Below the pieces are notes generated by a model, which worked only from the letters and a program-made list of their open reading frames with translations, did no database searches and was not told the origin of the DNA. DNA of 64,000 bases, from NCBI RefSeq assembly GCF_015704895.1, contig NZ_JADQWB010000007.1:1-64000 (forward strand), given 5' to 3'. Each line of letters starts with the position of its first letter. The first letter of the stretch is position 1. The DNA is from Agrobacterium leguminum. Lineage in GTDB: Bacteria > Pseudomonadota > Alphaproteobacteria > Rhizobiales > Rhizobiaceae. Of the stretch, positions 26,487-35,352 are shown piece after piece. A program made the position numbers and the translations under genes.

Positions 26487-27242
26487 ATGGCTACCACAAT
26501 TCAACTGACGCAGTCTTCCTCCGATCTGATCGGCTACCTCAACGGTTGGACGAGCGGTTTCGGTTCGACCTACGGTGCGTTCTACGACGCTCAGACCAGC
26601 TCTCTCGCCACCACCACCATCGATCCGAACACGACCTATGAGGCGTGGGGCGATGGCAGCACCGGCGGCAAGGGCATCGTCATGAGCGGCGCTCTGCAGT
26701 ACTCCCAGGGTAACCTGACGGGTTCGGTCGACAGCATCGTTCTGGGCACCGGCTACAGCCAGTCCACCAGCGGCATCGCCGTCAGCCAGCAGGAACTGCT
26801 GATCGATCCCGACAGCGCCTATTCGCTCGCCGGTGCCCGCGATCTTCTCGATCTCGCCGTCTACCAGCTTGCCCGCTTCGGTTCGCTGGCCGGCTTCTAT
26901 GATTACTTTGCCGCCACCGGCACGGTGATCGAGGATACGACGGCCTCCAACACCCTGACAGGCTTTGCTGGTGCAGATACGTTCGTATTCTCCGGCGGCA
27001 ATGATGTGGTGCAGGCCGGTCCCACCGGGACCTACGGCTACCAGGACGGTACGGACAAACTGGACGTTTCCGCTTGGGGCTCCGGGAGCATTGACGATGT
27101 CTTCATCAGCAACAATACAAATGGCGATGCTGTCATCGAAAACATTTTTGGTGGCGACACTATCACCCTCGTTGGTGTAGATTCCAGCGTACTCGACGCA
27201 TCGGACTTCATTTTCGCCAGCGCATCGGCGCTTGCCGCGTAA
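26487..27242 (+). CDS. HasA-like secreted hemophore candidate with RTX-type tail
   Basis: The protein has 251 residues and no Sec signal. Residues 12-90 resemble HasA: LIGYLNGWTSGFG matches the HasA N-terminal helix, and GNLTGSVDSIVLGTGY matches its LYGQLDSLSFG strand. Tyr72 (ALQYSQ) aligns with the heme-ligand Tyr75 of HasA. From about 152 on, TLTGFAGADTFVFSGGND, DKLDVSAWG and GGDTITLVG form an RTX/serralysin-type C-terminal module for type I secretion, ending in ALAA. The whole protein has no His and no Cys, so the His ligands of classical HasA are missing. Genes for a type I ATPase and adaptor follow directly. Role as a hemophore is inferred from partial similarity and context. Confidence 0.6.
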   Translation: MATTIQLTQSSSDLIGYLNGWTSGFGSTYGAFYDAQTSSLATTTIDPNTTYEAWGDGSTGGKGIVMSGALQYSQGNLTGSVDSIVLGTGYSQSTSGIAVSQQELLIDPDSAYSLAGARDLLDLAVYQLARFGSLAGFYDYFAATGTVIEDTTASNTLTGFAGADTFVFSGGNDVVQAGPTGTYGYQDGTDKLDVSAWGSGSIDDVFISNNTNGDAVIENIFGGDTITLVGVDSSVLDASDFIFASASALAA

Positions 27243-27256
27243 AGGAAAATCAGGCT

Positions 27257-29104
27257 GTGGGCTTTCAAAACCACCAGCAGACGCCGCCGCAGTCCCTCAC
27301 TGCGGCGGTTGTTTCGCCCCTTAAAAGCACATTTCTCGGCGTTGCGCTGGTCAGCGGCGTGGTCAATATACTCGCGCTCACGTCGCCGCTCTTCATGCTG
27401 CAGGTTTATGACCGGGTTCTGGCAAGCGGCAGCCTGCCGACGCTGATCGGGCTCGCCATTCTCGCGCTTGGCCTTTATGGCTTCCAGTGCCTGCTCGATA
27501 TCATCCGCGCCCGCGTTCTGATCCGCATCGGTGAAGATTTCGACATGCGTTATTCCGGCAGGGTGCATGATGCGGTGGTGCGTCTGCCGCTCGTCAACCG
27601 CATGCCGGGCGACGGTCTGCAGCCGCTGCGCGATCTCGATAATGTGCGCGGTTTTCTCTCCGGCACCGGGCCGACCGCCTTTTTCGATCTGCCGTGGATG
27701 CCGCTTTATCTCGGCATATGTTTTCTGTTTCATTTCTGGATCGGCGTGACGGCGCTTGCCGGCGCGATATTGCTTGTCTCCCTCACGATCCTCACCAATA
27801 TCTTCTCGCAGAAGCCGATCCGCGACACCATGGTCGAGAATATGGCCCGCAACCGGCAACTGGAGGCCTCGCGCCGCAATGCCGAAGTCGTGCAGGCCAT
27901 GGGGCTTGGCGGCCGGCTCGGAAAACGCTGGCAAAATTCCAACGAGGCGTATCTCGCCGCCAATCGCAAGGCGGGCGACGTGGCCGGCGGTCTCGGCAAC
28001 ATCGCGAAGTCTTTGCGGGTCGTGCTGCAATCGGCCATTCTGGCGGTCGGCGCTTGGCTCGTCATCAATCAGGAGGCCTCCGGCGGCGTGATGATCGCCA
28101 GTTCGATCATGATGGGCCGGGCGCTCGCGCCCGTCGATCTCGCCATTTCCAACTGGAAGTCCTTCGTGGCCGCCCGGCAGAGCTGGGCGCGGCTGAGGGA
28201 GCTTTTTGCGCAGATGCCGGCCAATGCCGCCGCTATGGCCCTGCCGAAGCCTGAAAAGGAACTGCGGGTCGAAAACGTCACCATCGTTCCGCCGGGGGAA
28301 AGAAAACCGACCGTCACCGGGCTTGGCTTCATCGTGACCGCCGGAAACGCGCTCGGCGTCATCGGCCCCTCCGGCTCGGGCAAATCCACGCTCGCGCGCA
28401 TTCTCACCGGCGCGTGGATGCCGGCGGCCGGCAAGGTAAGGCTGGACGGTGCAAGTTTCGAGCAGTGGGACCGTGAGGCGCTGGGCCGCCATATCGGCTA
28501 TCTGCCGCAGGGCGTGGAGCTGTTCGATGGCACGATCGGTGAAAATATCTCCCGTTTCGAGGATAATCCCGATCCTGACGCCATCATCGCGGCGGCCAGG
28601 GCTGCGGGCGCGCATGAACTGATCCTGCGTTTCGAAAAGGGTTATGACAGCGATATCGGCGAGGCGGGTTCGGCGCTTTCCGCCGGGCAGCGCCAGCGCA
28701 TCGGCCTTGCCCGTGCGCTATACCGCGATCCCTTCATCGTGGTGCTGGACGAACCCAACGCCAATCTCGATGCGGAAGGCGAAGCCGCCGTGGTCAAGGC
28801 GATTTCCTCGGTCAAGGCGCGGGGCGGTATTGCCGTCGTCGTTGCCCACCGGCCGAGTGCCATCGGTGCTGTCGATTTCATTCTTATGATGGAAGAGGGG
28901 CGGATGAAGGCCTTCGGCCCGCGCGACGAGGTGCTTTCGAAGGTACTGCGCGTTCCGCAGGCGCAGGCGGCCAAGGGATTTACCGCATCCGCCCAGACGA
29001 TCTCGCCGCTGCGCGTCGTCGCCAATACCCAGCCGCAGGCGTTGGTGCTGGAAGACGTCCGTGAAGAGAACAGCCAGGAAGGAGATGCGGATGTCAAACA
29101 TTGA
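27257..29104 (+). CDS. Type I secretion ABC ATPase, HasD/PrtD-like
   Basis: The protein has 615 residues. An N-terminal six-helix membrane domain (about 30-320) is followed by an ATPase domain with Walker A GPSGSGKST near residue 371, signature LSAGQRQRIGLAR near 475 and Walker B FIVVLDEPNANLD near 495. This is the PrtD/HasD group that exports proteases and hemophores. The start is GTG at 27257, with AAAGGAAAA upstream and only 14 bases after the hemophore-like stop. It overlaps the adaptor gene by 14 bases. The exported substrate is almost certainly the upstream protein. Confidence 0.85.
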   Translation: MGFQNHQQTPPQSLTAAVVSPLKSTFLGVALVSGVVNILALTSPLFMLQVYDRVLASGSLPTLIGLAILALGLYGFQCLLDIIRARVLIRIGEDFDMRYSGRVHDAVVRLPLVNRMPGDGLQPLRDLDNVRGFLSGTGPTAFFDLPWMPLYLGICFLFHFWIGVTALAGAILLVSLTILTNIFSQKPIRDTMVENMARNRQLEASRRNAEVVQAMGLGGRLGKRWQNSNEAYLAANRKAGDVAGGLGNIAKSLRVVLQSAILAVGAWLVINQEASGGVMIASSIMMGRALAPVDLAISNWKSFVAARQSWARLRELFAQMPANAAAMALPKPEKELRVENVTIVPPGERKPTVTGLGFIVTAGNALGVIGPSGSGKSTLARILTGAWMPAAGKVRLDGASFEQWDREALGRHIGYLPQGVELFDGTIGENISRFEDNPDPDAIIAAARAAGAHELILRFEKGYDSDIGEAGSALSAGQRQRIGLARALYRDPFIVVLDEPNANLDAEGEAAVVKAISSVKARGGIAVVVAHRPSAIGAVDFILMMEEGRMKAFGPRDEVLSKVLRVPQAQAAKGFTASAQTISPLRVVANTQPQALVLEDVREENSQEGDADVKH

Positions 29105-30404
29105 TCAGCGCAGACATGTGTCCCGTTCCATCCGCAAACATCTTGTTGCCGGCCTTGCTGCGGGTGTGGCGCTGCTGGCCGGTGTCGGCGGATGGGCTGC
29201 GACGACCAATCTTGCCGGCGCGGTTGTCGCCTCCGGCCACCTGGTTGTGGATTCCTACAGCAAGAAGGTGCAGCACCCGAGCGGTGGTGTCGTCGGTGAA
29301 ATTCTGGTGAATGAGGGCGACAGGGTGAAGGCCGGGGATGTGGTCATGCGCCTTGATGCGACCCAGACCCGCGCCAATCTCGCCATCGTGACCAAGCGTC
29401 TGGATGAGCTGAATGCGCGCATGGCAAGGTTGGAGGCCGAGCGCGACGATCTGCCGGAGCTCGTTTTTCCGCAGGCGCTGATGGCGCGAAAAGACGATGC
29501 CGATGTCGCCTCCGCCATGCGCAGCGAGACCAAACTGTTCGAATTCCGCAAATCCTATCGCGAAGGGCGTAAAGCACAGCTTTCCGAACGCATCACCCAG
29601 TTCGAACATGAGATCGAAGGGCTGAAGGCGCAGGAAGTCGCCTATGATAACGGCCTTGCCGTGCTGGAGGCTGAAATCACCTCGCAGAAATCCCTGCGCG
29701 AACAGGGTATCGTTTCGGTGCAGAGGCTGAACAGCCTGCAGACGCAGGCCGCGACATTCGGCGGCGAGCGCGGCGAAAAAATCGCCTATCAGGCGCAGAC
29801 GGCGGGGCGCATTACCGAAACCAGGCTGCAAATCCTGCAGATCGATCAGGAATTGCGCACCGAGGTCGGGCGGGAACTGCGGGAAATACAGGCGCAGATG
29901 GGTGAATTCGTCGAGCGCAAGGTTGCCGCCGAAGACGAGCTGAAGCGCATCGATATCGTCGCGCCGCAATCCGGCGTGGTGCATGAAATGGCCGTGCACA
30001 CGGTGGGCGGCGTGGTGACGCCGGCGGATCCGATCATGCTCATCGTGCCTGACGGAGACGAGCTGGCGCTGGAGGTGCAGATCGTGCCGAAGGATATCGA
30101 TCAGCTTCAGGTGGGGCAAAAGGCCATGCTACGCATGACCGCTTTCAATCAGCGTGTCACGCCGGAACTGGAAGGCCATGTCAGCCGCATCGCGGCGGAT
30201 ATCACCACCGATCAGCGCAGCGGTCTCTCCTATTATCTGGCGCGGATTTCCGTGCCGGTTTCCGAGCGGCAGAAGCTGAACAATGCGCCGCTGGTGCCGG
30301 GCATGCCGGCCGAGGCGTTCATTCAGACCAGCGAAAGGACGGCGCTGTCCTATATCACCAAACCGCTGACCGACCAGATCAGCCGCGCGTTCCGTGAGGA
30401 GTAG
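29091..30404 (+). CDS. Type I secretion membrane fusion protein, HasE/PrtE-like
   Basis: The protein has about 437 residues. One N-terminal membrane helix (about 20-42) is followed by a lipoyl-like half (VQHPSGGVVGEILVNEGD near 65), a long coiled-coil hairpin (about 105-285), the second lipoyl half (APQSGVVHEM near 300) and a C-terminal barrel. This is the HlyD family layout for PrtE/HasE. The start at 29091 has AAGGAG seven bases upstream, inside the end of the ATPase gene. It bridges the ATPase to an outer-membrane TolC-type channel, which is not encoded in this window. Confidence 0.85.
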   Translation: MSNIDQRRHVSRSIRKHLVAGLAAGVALLAGVGGWAATTNLAGAVVASGHLVVDSYSKKVQHPSGGVVGEILVNEGDRVKAGDVVMRLDATQTRANLAIVTKRLDELNARMARLEAERDDLPELVFPQALMARKDDADVASAMRSETKLFEFRKSYREGRKAQLSERITQFEHEIEGLKAQEVAYDNGLAVLEAEITSQKSLREQGIVSVQRLNSLQTQAATFGGERGEKIAYQAQTAGRITETRLQILQIDQELRTEVGRELREIQAQMGEFVERKVAAEDELKRIDIVAPQSGVVHEMAVHTVGGVVTPADPIMLIVPDGDELALEVQIVPKDIDQLQVGQKAMLRMTAFNQRVTPELEGHVSRIAADITTDQRSGLSYYLARISVPVSERQKLNNAPLVPGMPAEAFIQTSERTALSYITKPLTDQISRAFREE

Positions 30405-30428
30405 GAATCTGGGTCCGGTTTCCGGGCT

Positions 30429-31349
30429 CTATCCACCTTCGCCAAAACGGAAGGCGGCAAAGCCTTTCGTCCGTGTCGGGATCGCCCAGACACCGCCCGA
30501 AAATGGTGCTTTCGCCAGCCGGTCTTCAGACATGTTGTGGCGGTGCGATGTCAGGAAAAGGATGCTGAAATCAGGTCCTCCGAAGCACGGCATGGTGGGG
30601 TGCGGGACGGGCGCTGCGAGCACCTCCGCATGCTTGCCATCGGGCGTGAAAACGTTCAACAGGCCGGCGGAAACGCCCGCGCTGTAATAGGTGCCGCTGC
30701 TGTCGAGACAGCCGCCATCGGGTCTTCCCGTCTCTTCCGTCATCCGGGCCACCAGCACGCCCTCATCGAATGTGCCGTTCCTGCTGTCGAATTTTCGCCG
30801 GCGTATCCATTTCTGGACGGAATCGCTCTGCCACATGATGGAGCCGTCCGGGGAAAAGGCGAGGCCGTTCGGGCATGTCAGGCCGGTCTGCATGCGCTCG
30901 GCGCTTTTTTCGGTGATCCGCCAGAGTTCACCATGGGGCTCCATGTCCGCGAGTGGCACATTATGCATGGTTCCCACCCAGAAGGCGCCGTCGGGGCCGA
31001 TCCGTCCGTCATTCAGCCGGCAGGGAATGCCGTCCGGTGACGGGAGGGAGTGGAGAAGGCGTGTTTCGCCGCTCTCCGGATTGAGGATGACAATATCCAT
31101 GCCGCAGGCGACGATGAGGTCGCCGTTCTGACAGAGACCGAGACTCGAGACCGTATGGGGAAACGCCCATTCGCGATAGAGACCGGGCTCAAGCGCTGCG
31201 GACCGCACCGTCCCGCCGAGTATATCGCACCAGAAAAGCACCTGTCGCCGCTCATCCCAAACGGGGGATTCCGCAAGTGTGCTCATCGTGTCGCACAGAA
31301 GTTTCGCCTGCGACATGGCAAGCGCTTTTTCGGGATTTGCCGTATTCAT
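30429..31349 (-). CDS. SMP-30/gluconolactonase family lactonase
   Basis: The protein has 306 residues and a six-bladed propeller of the SMP-30/regucalcin family. The expected metal ligands are present in context: Glu in LAESPVWD, Asn in CPNGLAFSPDG and Asp in RPDGGCLDSSG. These enzymes hydrolyse sugar lactones. The gene follows the GntR regulator by 33 bases on the minus strand and so is likely co-transcribed with it. It lies beside a uronate dehydrogenase locus, so an aldaro- or aldono-lactone is the likely substrate. Its end is 24 bases from the convergent type I adaptor gene. The ribosome binding site is weak, and an internal Met about 12 codons in is an alternative start. Confidence 0.8.
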   Translation of the reverse strand: MNTANPEKALAMSQAKLLCDTMSTLAESPVWDERRQVLFWCDILGGTVRSAALEPGLYREWAFPHTVSSLGLCQNGDLIVACGMDIVILNPESGETRLLHSLPSPDGIPCRLNDGRIGPDGAFWVGTMHNVPLADMEPHGELWRITEKSAERMQTGLTCPNGLAFSPDGSIMWQSDSVQKWIRRRKFDSRNGTFDEGVLVARMTEETGRPDGGCLDSSGTYYSAGVSAGLLNVFTPDGKHAEVLAAPVPHPTMPCFGGPDFSILFLTSHRHNMSEDRLAKAPFSGGVWAIPTRTKGFAAFRFGEGG

Positions 31350-31382
31350 GATGCTCGAACCGTTGAAGATGATGGCGCGGAA

Positions 31383-32096
31383 TTATTCGAAATAGTCCTG
31401 GTGGTTCTCGAAAACCTGCGAAAGAATGCCGAGAACGCGTCTCAGGTGCTTGCGCAAACCATCGGTCGCACGGGCTTCGTCCCCGGCCTTGATCGCATCG
31501 TAAACCGCCTCATGTTCGGAGAGCAGTCGCGCCATATGCGCCTCGTCGGTGATGGCGAGCGCGCGCAGGCGGTCCAGCCCCGCCTTCTCGCGGATCAACA
31601 GCGTTTCCAGCCTCTCAAGCCCCGTCGCGGCGGCAAGCGCGCTGTGGAACTGGTCGTCATGCACACGAAAAGCCTTTCTGTCCCCGCGGTGCATGGCTGC
31701 GCGCTGGCCGGTGAGGGCGTGTTCGATCTCCTGCTCGGCCTCCGCCGTTATGCCGATCTGGCACAGCCTGCAAACCGCAGCGACCTCCAGCGCCTCGCGG
31801 ATGAATTGCGCGCTGCGAATGTGCTTTTCCGATAATCTGGAGACATAGGTGCCGCGGCTTGGCAGGGTGACGATCAGGCCGTCATCCCGCAGGCGGCTCA
31901 GCGCTTCGCGCACCGGCGTTCGACTGGAATTGAACAACTGTCCGATTTCGTTTTCCGAAACCGCCTGGCCGGGAAAAAGCTCCCGGGACAGGATGGCCGA
32001 TTTCAGCGCGGAATAGATCTGGTCCACGACCGGACGGTTAAGGTCCAGTCGTTCCATTGTCGGCACGGTGCCACCTGTTACGGGAATTTTCGGCAT
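31383..32096 (-). CDS. GntR-family regulator, FCD subfamily
   Basis: The protein has about 237 residues. The winged helix-turn-helix lies at about 20-85 (SENEIGQLFNSSRTPVREAL, a classic GntR recognition segment). The FCD ligand-binding domain follows at about 95-230 with its conserved His residues in HDDQFHSAL and SEHEAVYDA. The start at 32096 is chosen because GGAGG lies four bases upstream. It is divergent from the oxidoreductase operon and should bind the palindromes at 32119-32166. The effector is probably a sugar acid of the pathway. Confidence 0.85.
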   Translation of the reverse strand: MPKIPVTGGTVPTMERLDLNRPVVDQIYSALKSAILSRELFPGQAVSENEIGQLFNSSRTPVREALSRLRDDGLIVTLPSRGTYVSRLSEKHIRSAQFIREALEVAAVCRLCQIGITAEAEQEIEHALTGQRAAMHRGDRKAFRVHDDQFHSALAAATGLERLETLLIREKAGLDRLRALAITDEAHMARLLSEHEAVYDAIKAGDEARATDGLRKHLRRVLGILSQVFENHQDYFE

Positions 32097-32118
32097 ATAC
32101 CCTCCAGCGTTTTCATAA

Positions 32119-32166
32119 CCGGTATACCGGAACACAAGTCTGTTGACAACCGGCATACCGGTATGC
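32119..32166. promoter_or_regulatory. Operator palindromes in the GntR/oxidoreductase promoter region
   Basis: CCGGTATACCGG (32119-32130) is a perfect 12-bp palindrome and GCATACCGGTATGC (32153-32166) a perfect 14-bp one; both share the core GGTAT/ATACC. A TTGACA hexamer at 32143-32148 lies between them, facing the oxidoreductase operon. They are probable binding sites of the adjacent GntR protein, placed to repress both directions. Confidence 0.75.
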
Positions 32167-32199
32167 AAATGATTGCGTATTGGGAAGGAGGCTCCCGAA

Positions 32200-33252
32200 A
32201 TGCAAAATATCAAGACCTGCGTCATTGTTGGCGCCGGAATGGTGGCGAAGACGCATGTGCTCGCCTGTGCGGCAAGTCCGGAAAAAATTCGCCTGAAGGG
32301 TTTAGTCGATGGCGGCTCCGGCCGCGCCAGGGCGCTGGCCGCCGAAGCGTCGAAACATACCGGATACGATGTCGCCGTTTATTCCTCGGTCGAGGAAGCC
32401 GCGCGCGATGCGGATGTCGATTTCGCCATCGTCGCAACGCCGCCGAATGCCCGCGTCGATATCGTCGGACAGCTCGCAAAGGCGGGCAAACACATTCTGA
32501 TGGAAAAGCCCGTCGCCCGTAACACGCAGGAAGCCGGCGGCCTTGTCGCCCTCTGTCGTGAGGCCGGCGTCACGCTCGGCATCATCTTCCAGCACCGCAT
32601 GCGGGCTGCATCGCAAAAAGCCCGTGAACTGGTCGATGACGGGACGCTCGGAGCGCTCGGTCTTTGCGAAATTTCCGTGCCGTGGTGGCGCGCGCAATCC
32701 TATTATGATGAACCCGGCCGCGGCACCCTCGCACGCGACGGTGGCGGTGTTCTGATCTCCCAGGCAATCCACGCCATCGATCTGGCGCTGAGCCTTGCCG
32801 GGCCGGTCTCGCGCGTTCAGGCCATGGCGGCGGCGACGCGGTTTCATCGCATGGAAACCGAGGATTATGTCGCGGCCGGCCTGCGCTTCAAAAATGGCGC
32901 CGTTGGCTCGCTGGTGGCAAGCACCGCAAGTTTTCCCGGCGCTCCGGAATCGATTGTCCTGCATTTCGACAATGCCAGCCTGCGGCTCGCTTCGGGCCTC
33001 CTGCATGTCGACTGGCGCGATGGCCGGCAGGAGACCTTTGGCGGCGCGGCATCCGGCACCGGCGGCGGCGGCGACCCCATGGCTTTCACGCATGAATGGC
33101 ATCAGGGCGTCTTCGAAGATTTCGCAGACGCCATCTCCTCAGGGCGCGCCCCGGTCGTCACCGGTGAAGCGGCTCTTTTGTCTCACAGATTGATCGACGC
33201 GATCATCAACTCGGCCGACACCGGCAAGGAAGTGGAACTGCAGGATGACTAA
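32200..33252 (+). CDS. Gfo/Idh/MocA family oxidoreductase 1
   Basis: The protein has about 350 residues. The NAD(P)-binding Rossmann motif is VGAGMVAKTH at residues 10-19 and the EKP motif (LMEKPVARN) lies near 105, as expected for this family of sugar and inositol dehydrogenases. The start at 32200 has AAGGAGG upstream; a TTG further 5' is rejected. It is the first of three tandem family members and overlaps the second by eight bases. The substrate is not predictable. Confidence 0.8.
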   Translation: MQNIKTCVIVGAGMVAKTHVLACAASPEKIRLKGLVDGGSGRARALAAEASKHTGYDVAVYSSVEEAARDADVDFAIVATPPNARVDIVGQLAKAGKHILMEKPVARNTQEAGGLVALCREAGVTLGIIFQHRMRAASQKARELVDDGTLGALGLCEISVPWWRAQSYYDEPGRGTLARDGGGVLISQAIHAIDLALSLAGPVSRVQAMAAATRFHRMETEDYVAAGLRFKNGAVGSLVASTASFPGAPESIVLHFDNASLRLASGLLHVDWRDGRQETFGGAASGTGGGGDPMAFTHEWHQGVFEDFADAISSGRAPVVTGEAALLSHRLIDAIINSADTGKEVELQDD

Positions 33253-34261
33253 AGCAATCAAGTTCGTCGCTCTCGGCATAGAGCACCGGCACATTTTCGG
33301 CATGGCCCAGAACCTGCTGGACGCCGGCGCGGAATTCGCTGGCTGGTGGACCGAAGGCGAACCCGACGTGGTGGAAGGCTTCGTCAAGCGCTTCCCGACC
33401 GTGCCGCGCGCGGCATCGAAAGAGGCTCTGCTTGCCGATGGCACCGTCGATCTCGTGGTGATCGCTGATATTCCTTCCAAGCGCGCCGATCTGGCGATCG
33501 CCGCCATGGAAGCGGGCAAGGACGTCATGTCCGACAAGCCCGGCTGCACCACTTTCGAACAGCTCGATCGCCTTCGCCAGACCGTGGCAAAGACCAAGCG
33601 CATCTGGACCGTCGATTTCTCCGAGCGTTTTGAAGTTCCGAGCGTGACCAAGGCGGCCGAACTCGTTGCGCAGGGCGCCATCGGCCGCGTCATTCAGACC
33701 GTGGGCCTCGGCCCGCATCGTCTGAACCGCCAGATCCGCCCGAAGTGGTTCTTCGAGCGCGAGGCCTATGGCGGCATCATCACCGATATCGCCAGCCACC
33801 AGATCGACCAGTTCATGTTCTTCACCGGTTCGACCGAAGTGGAGATCGTGGCTGCCACCGTTGCCAACTATGCCAACCCGCGCGATCCGGGCCTGCAGGA
33901 TTTCGGCGAAGTGGTGCTGCGCGGCGACAAGGGCCACGGCTATATCCGCGTCGACTGGTACACGCCCGATGCGCTGCCGACCTGGGGCGACGGCCGCCTC
34001 ACGATCCTCGGCACCGAGGGCTACATCGAGCTGCGTAAATATGTCGATGTCGGCAACAAGGAAGGCACCGACCGTCTCATTCTCGTGAATGGGGACCGCT
34101 GCGAATATATCGACGCCTCCGGTGCCGGCCTGCCCTATTTCGGCCGCCTGTGCGACGACATCCGCAACCGCACCGAAACGGCGATGACGCAGGAGCATGT
34201 GTTCAAGGTATGCGACCTGTCGCTGCAGGCGCAGGCCAAGGCCGAGGGAGCTTCGAAATGA
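33245..34261 (+). CDS. Gfo/Idh/MocA family oxidoreductase 2, atypical
   Basis: The protein has 338 residues. The fold is recognisable, but the usual GxGxxG nucleotide loop is replaced by ALGIEHRHIFGM (about 9-20) and the usual EKP by DKPG (about 97-100). This pattern is found in a subgroup of the family and may mean a changed cofactor mode or substrate role for the early histidines. It overlaps its neighbours on both sides (8 and 4 bases), showing tight translational coupling with the other two oxidoreductases. Confidence 0.75.
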   Translation: MTKAIKFVALGIEHRHIFGMAQNLLDAGAEFAGWWTEGEPDVVEGFVKRFPTVPRAASKEALLADGTVDLVVIADIPSKRADLAIAAMEAGKDVMSDKPGCTTFEQLDRLRQTVAKTKRIWTVDFSERFEVPSVTKAAELVAQGAIGRVIQTVGLGPHRLNRQIRPKWFFEREAYGGIITDIASHQIDQFMFFTGSTEVEIVAATVANYANPRDPGLQDFGEVVLRGDKGHGYIRVDWYTPDALPTWGDGRLTILGTEGYIELRKYVDVGNKEGTDRLILVNGDRCEYIDASGAGLPYFGRLCDDIRNRTETAMTQEHVFKVCDLSLQAQAKAEGASK

Positions 34262-35331
34262 TCGGTGTTGCCATCATTGGCGCCGGCATCGGCGCCCAGC
34301 ATCTAAGCGGCTATCGGGCCCTGCCGAAGCGCTTCGTCGTCAAGGCGATCTGCGACCTCGATCTGGAGCGCGCCCGCTCCGTGGCGGGTGAGGATGCGTC
34401 CATCCGTCTGACAACCGATCTCGATGAGATTCTGGCCGATGAGAGCATCCAGCTCATCGACGTCTGCCTGCCGCCGCACCTGCATTTCCCCGTGACGCTG
34501 AAGGCGCACGCGGCGGGCAAGGATGTGGTCTGCGAAAAGCCGCTCGTCCGCTCGCTTGAAGAGGCAAATGCGCTGATCGACTCCGTCAAAAAGACCGGCC
34601 GTGGCGTGTTTCCGGTCTTCCAGTACCGTTTCGGACATGCGATGCGGCAGCTTCGCGCGCTCATCGATGCCGGCCTTGCGGGCAAGGCTTTCGTCGCGAG
34701 TTCGGAAGTTCACTGGAACCGTGGCGCCAGCTATTACGACATTCCGTGGCGCGGTACGTGGAAGGGCGAGTGCGGCGGCGCTATTCTCGGCCACGCCATA
34801 CACGCTCATGATCTTCTCTGCCACGTTCTCGGCCCGGTCGACGAAGTATTCGCCATGGCCGATACGCGCGTCAACAAGATCGAAACCGAAGACTGCGCGG
34901 CGCTCAGCTTCCGCATGAAAAGCGGTGCGCTGGCGACGAGCTCGGTGACGCTCGGTGCCGCCGAAGATACGTCCCGCCTGCGTTTCTGCTTCGAAGGCTT
35001 CACCGCCGAGAGCGGCACGCTGCCCTATCGCCCGGCCGAAGACACATGGCGTTTCATCGCCCGTGCGCCGACCACGCAGGACCAGATCGACGCCGTTCTG
35101 GCGACGGTGGCCGATGGCGAAAACGGCTTTGCCGGTTTTGTCGAAGCCATTGCCGACGCGATGGAAGGACGCGGCGGCAAGGAAGTGACTGTGAACGATG
35201 GCTTGCAGTCCATCGAACTCGTCACCGCCATCTACCGCTCGGTGCGGGAAGGAAAGCCGGTTCGCCTGTCCGACGCCGCAGAAGGCGAATGGATCAAGGG
35301 CTGGGCTCCGCGCGCATCCGCCAACGCATAA
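34258..35331 (+). CDS. Gfo/Idh/MocA family oxidoreductase 3
   Basis: The protein has about 357 residues. The Rossmann motif IIGAGIGAQHLSGY lies at 6-19 and CEKPLVRS near 90, both canonical. The start ATG overlaps the preceding stop as ATGA. Three tandem family members are often used for successive oxidation, keto-group relocation and reduction during removal of unusual sugars or glycosides. It is followed after 21 bases by the sugar-binding protein gene. Confidence 0.8.
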   Translation: MIGVAIIGAGIGAQHLSGYRALPKRFVVKAICDLDLERARSVAGEDASIRLTTDLDEILADESIQLIDVCLPPHLHFPVTLKAHAAGKDVVCEKPLVRSLEEANALIDSVKKTGRGVFPVFQYRFGHAMRQLRALIDAGLAGKAFVASSEVHWNRGASYYDIPWRGTWKGECGGAILGHAIHAHDLLCHVLGPVDEVFAMADTRVNKIETEDCAALSFRMKSGALATSSVTLGAAEDTSRLRFCFEGFTAESGTLPYRPAEDTWRFIARAPTTQDQIDAVLATVADGENGFAGFVEAIADAMEGRGGKEVTVNDGLQSIELVTAIYRSVREGKPVRLSDAAEGEWIKGWAPRASANA

Positions 35332-35352
35332 TCATCTAAGGGAGGAAAAGAG

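Noticed and set aside
27038-28615. 525-codon open frame on the minus strand
   Set aside because: Antisense to the type I secretion ATPase, with high Arg/His content typical of shadow frames.
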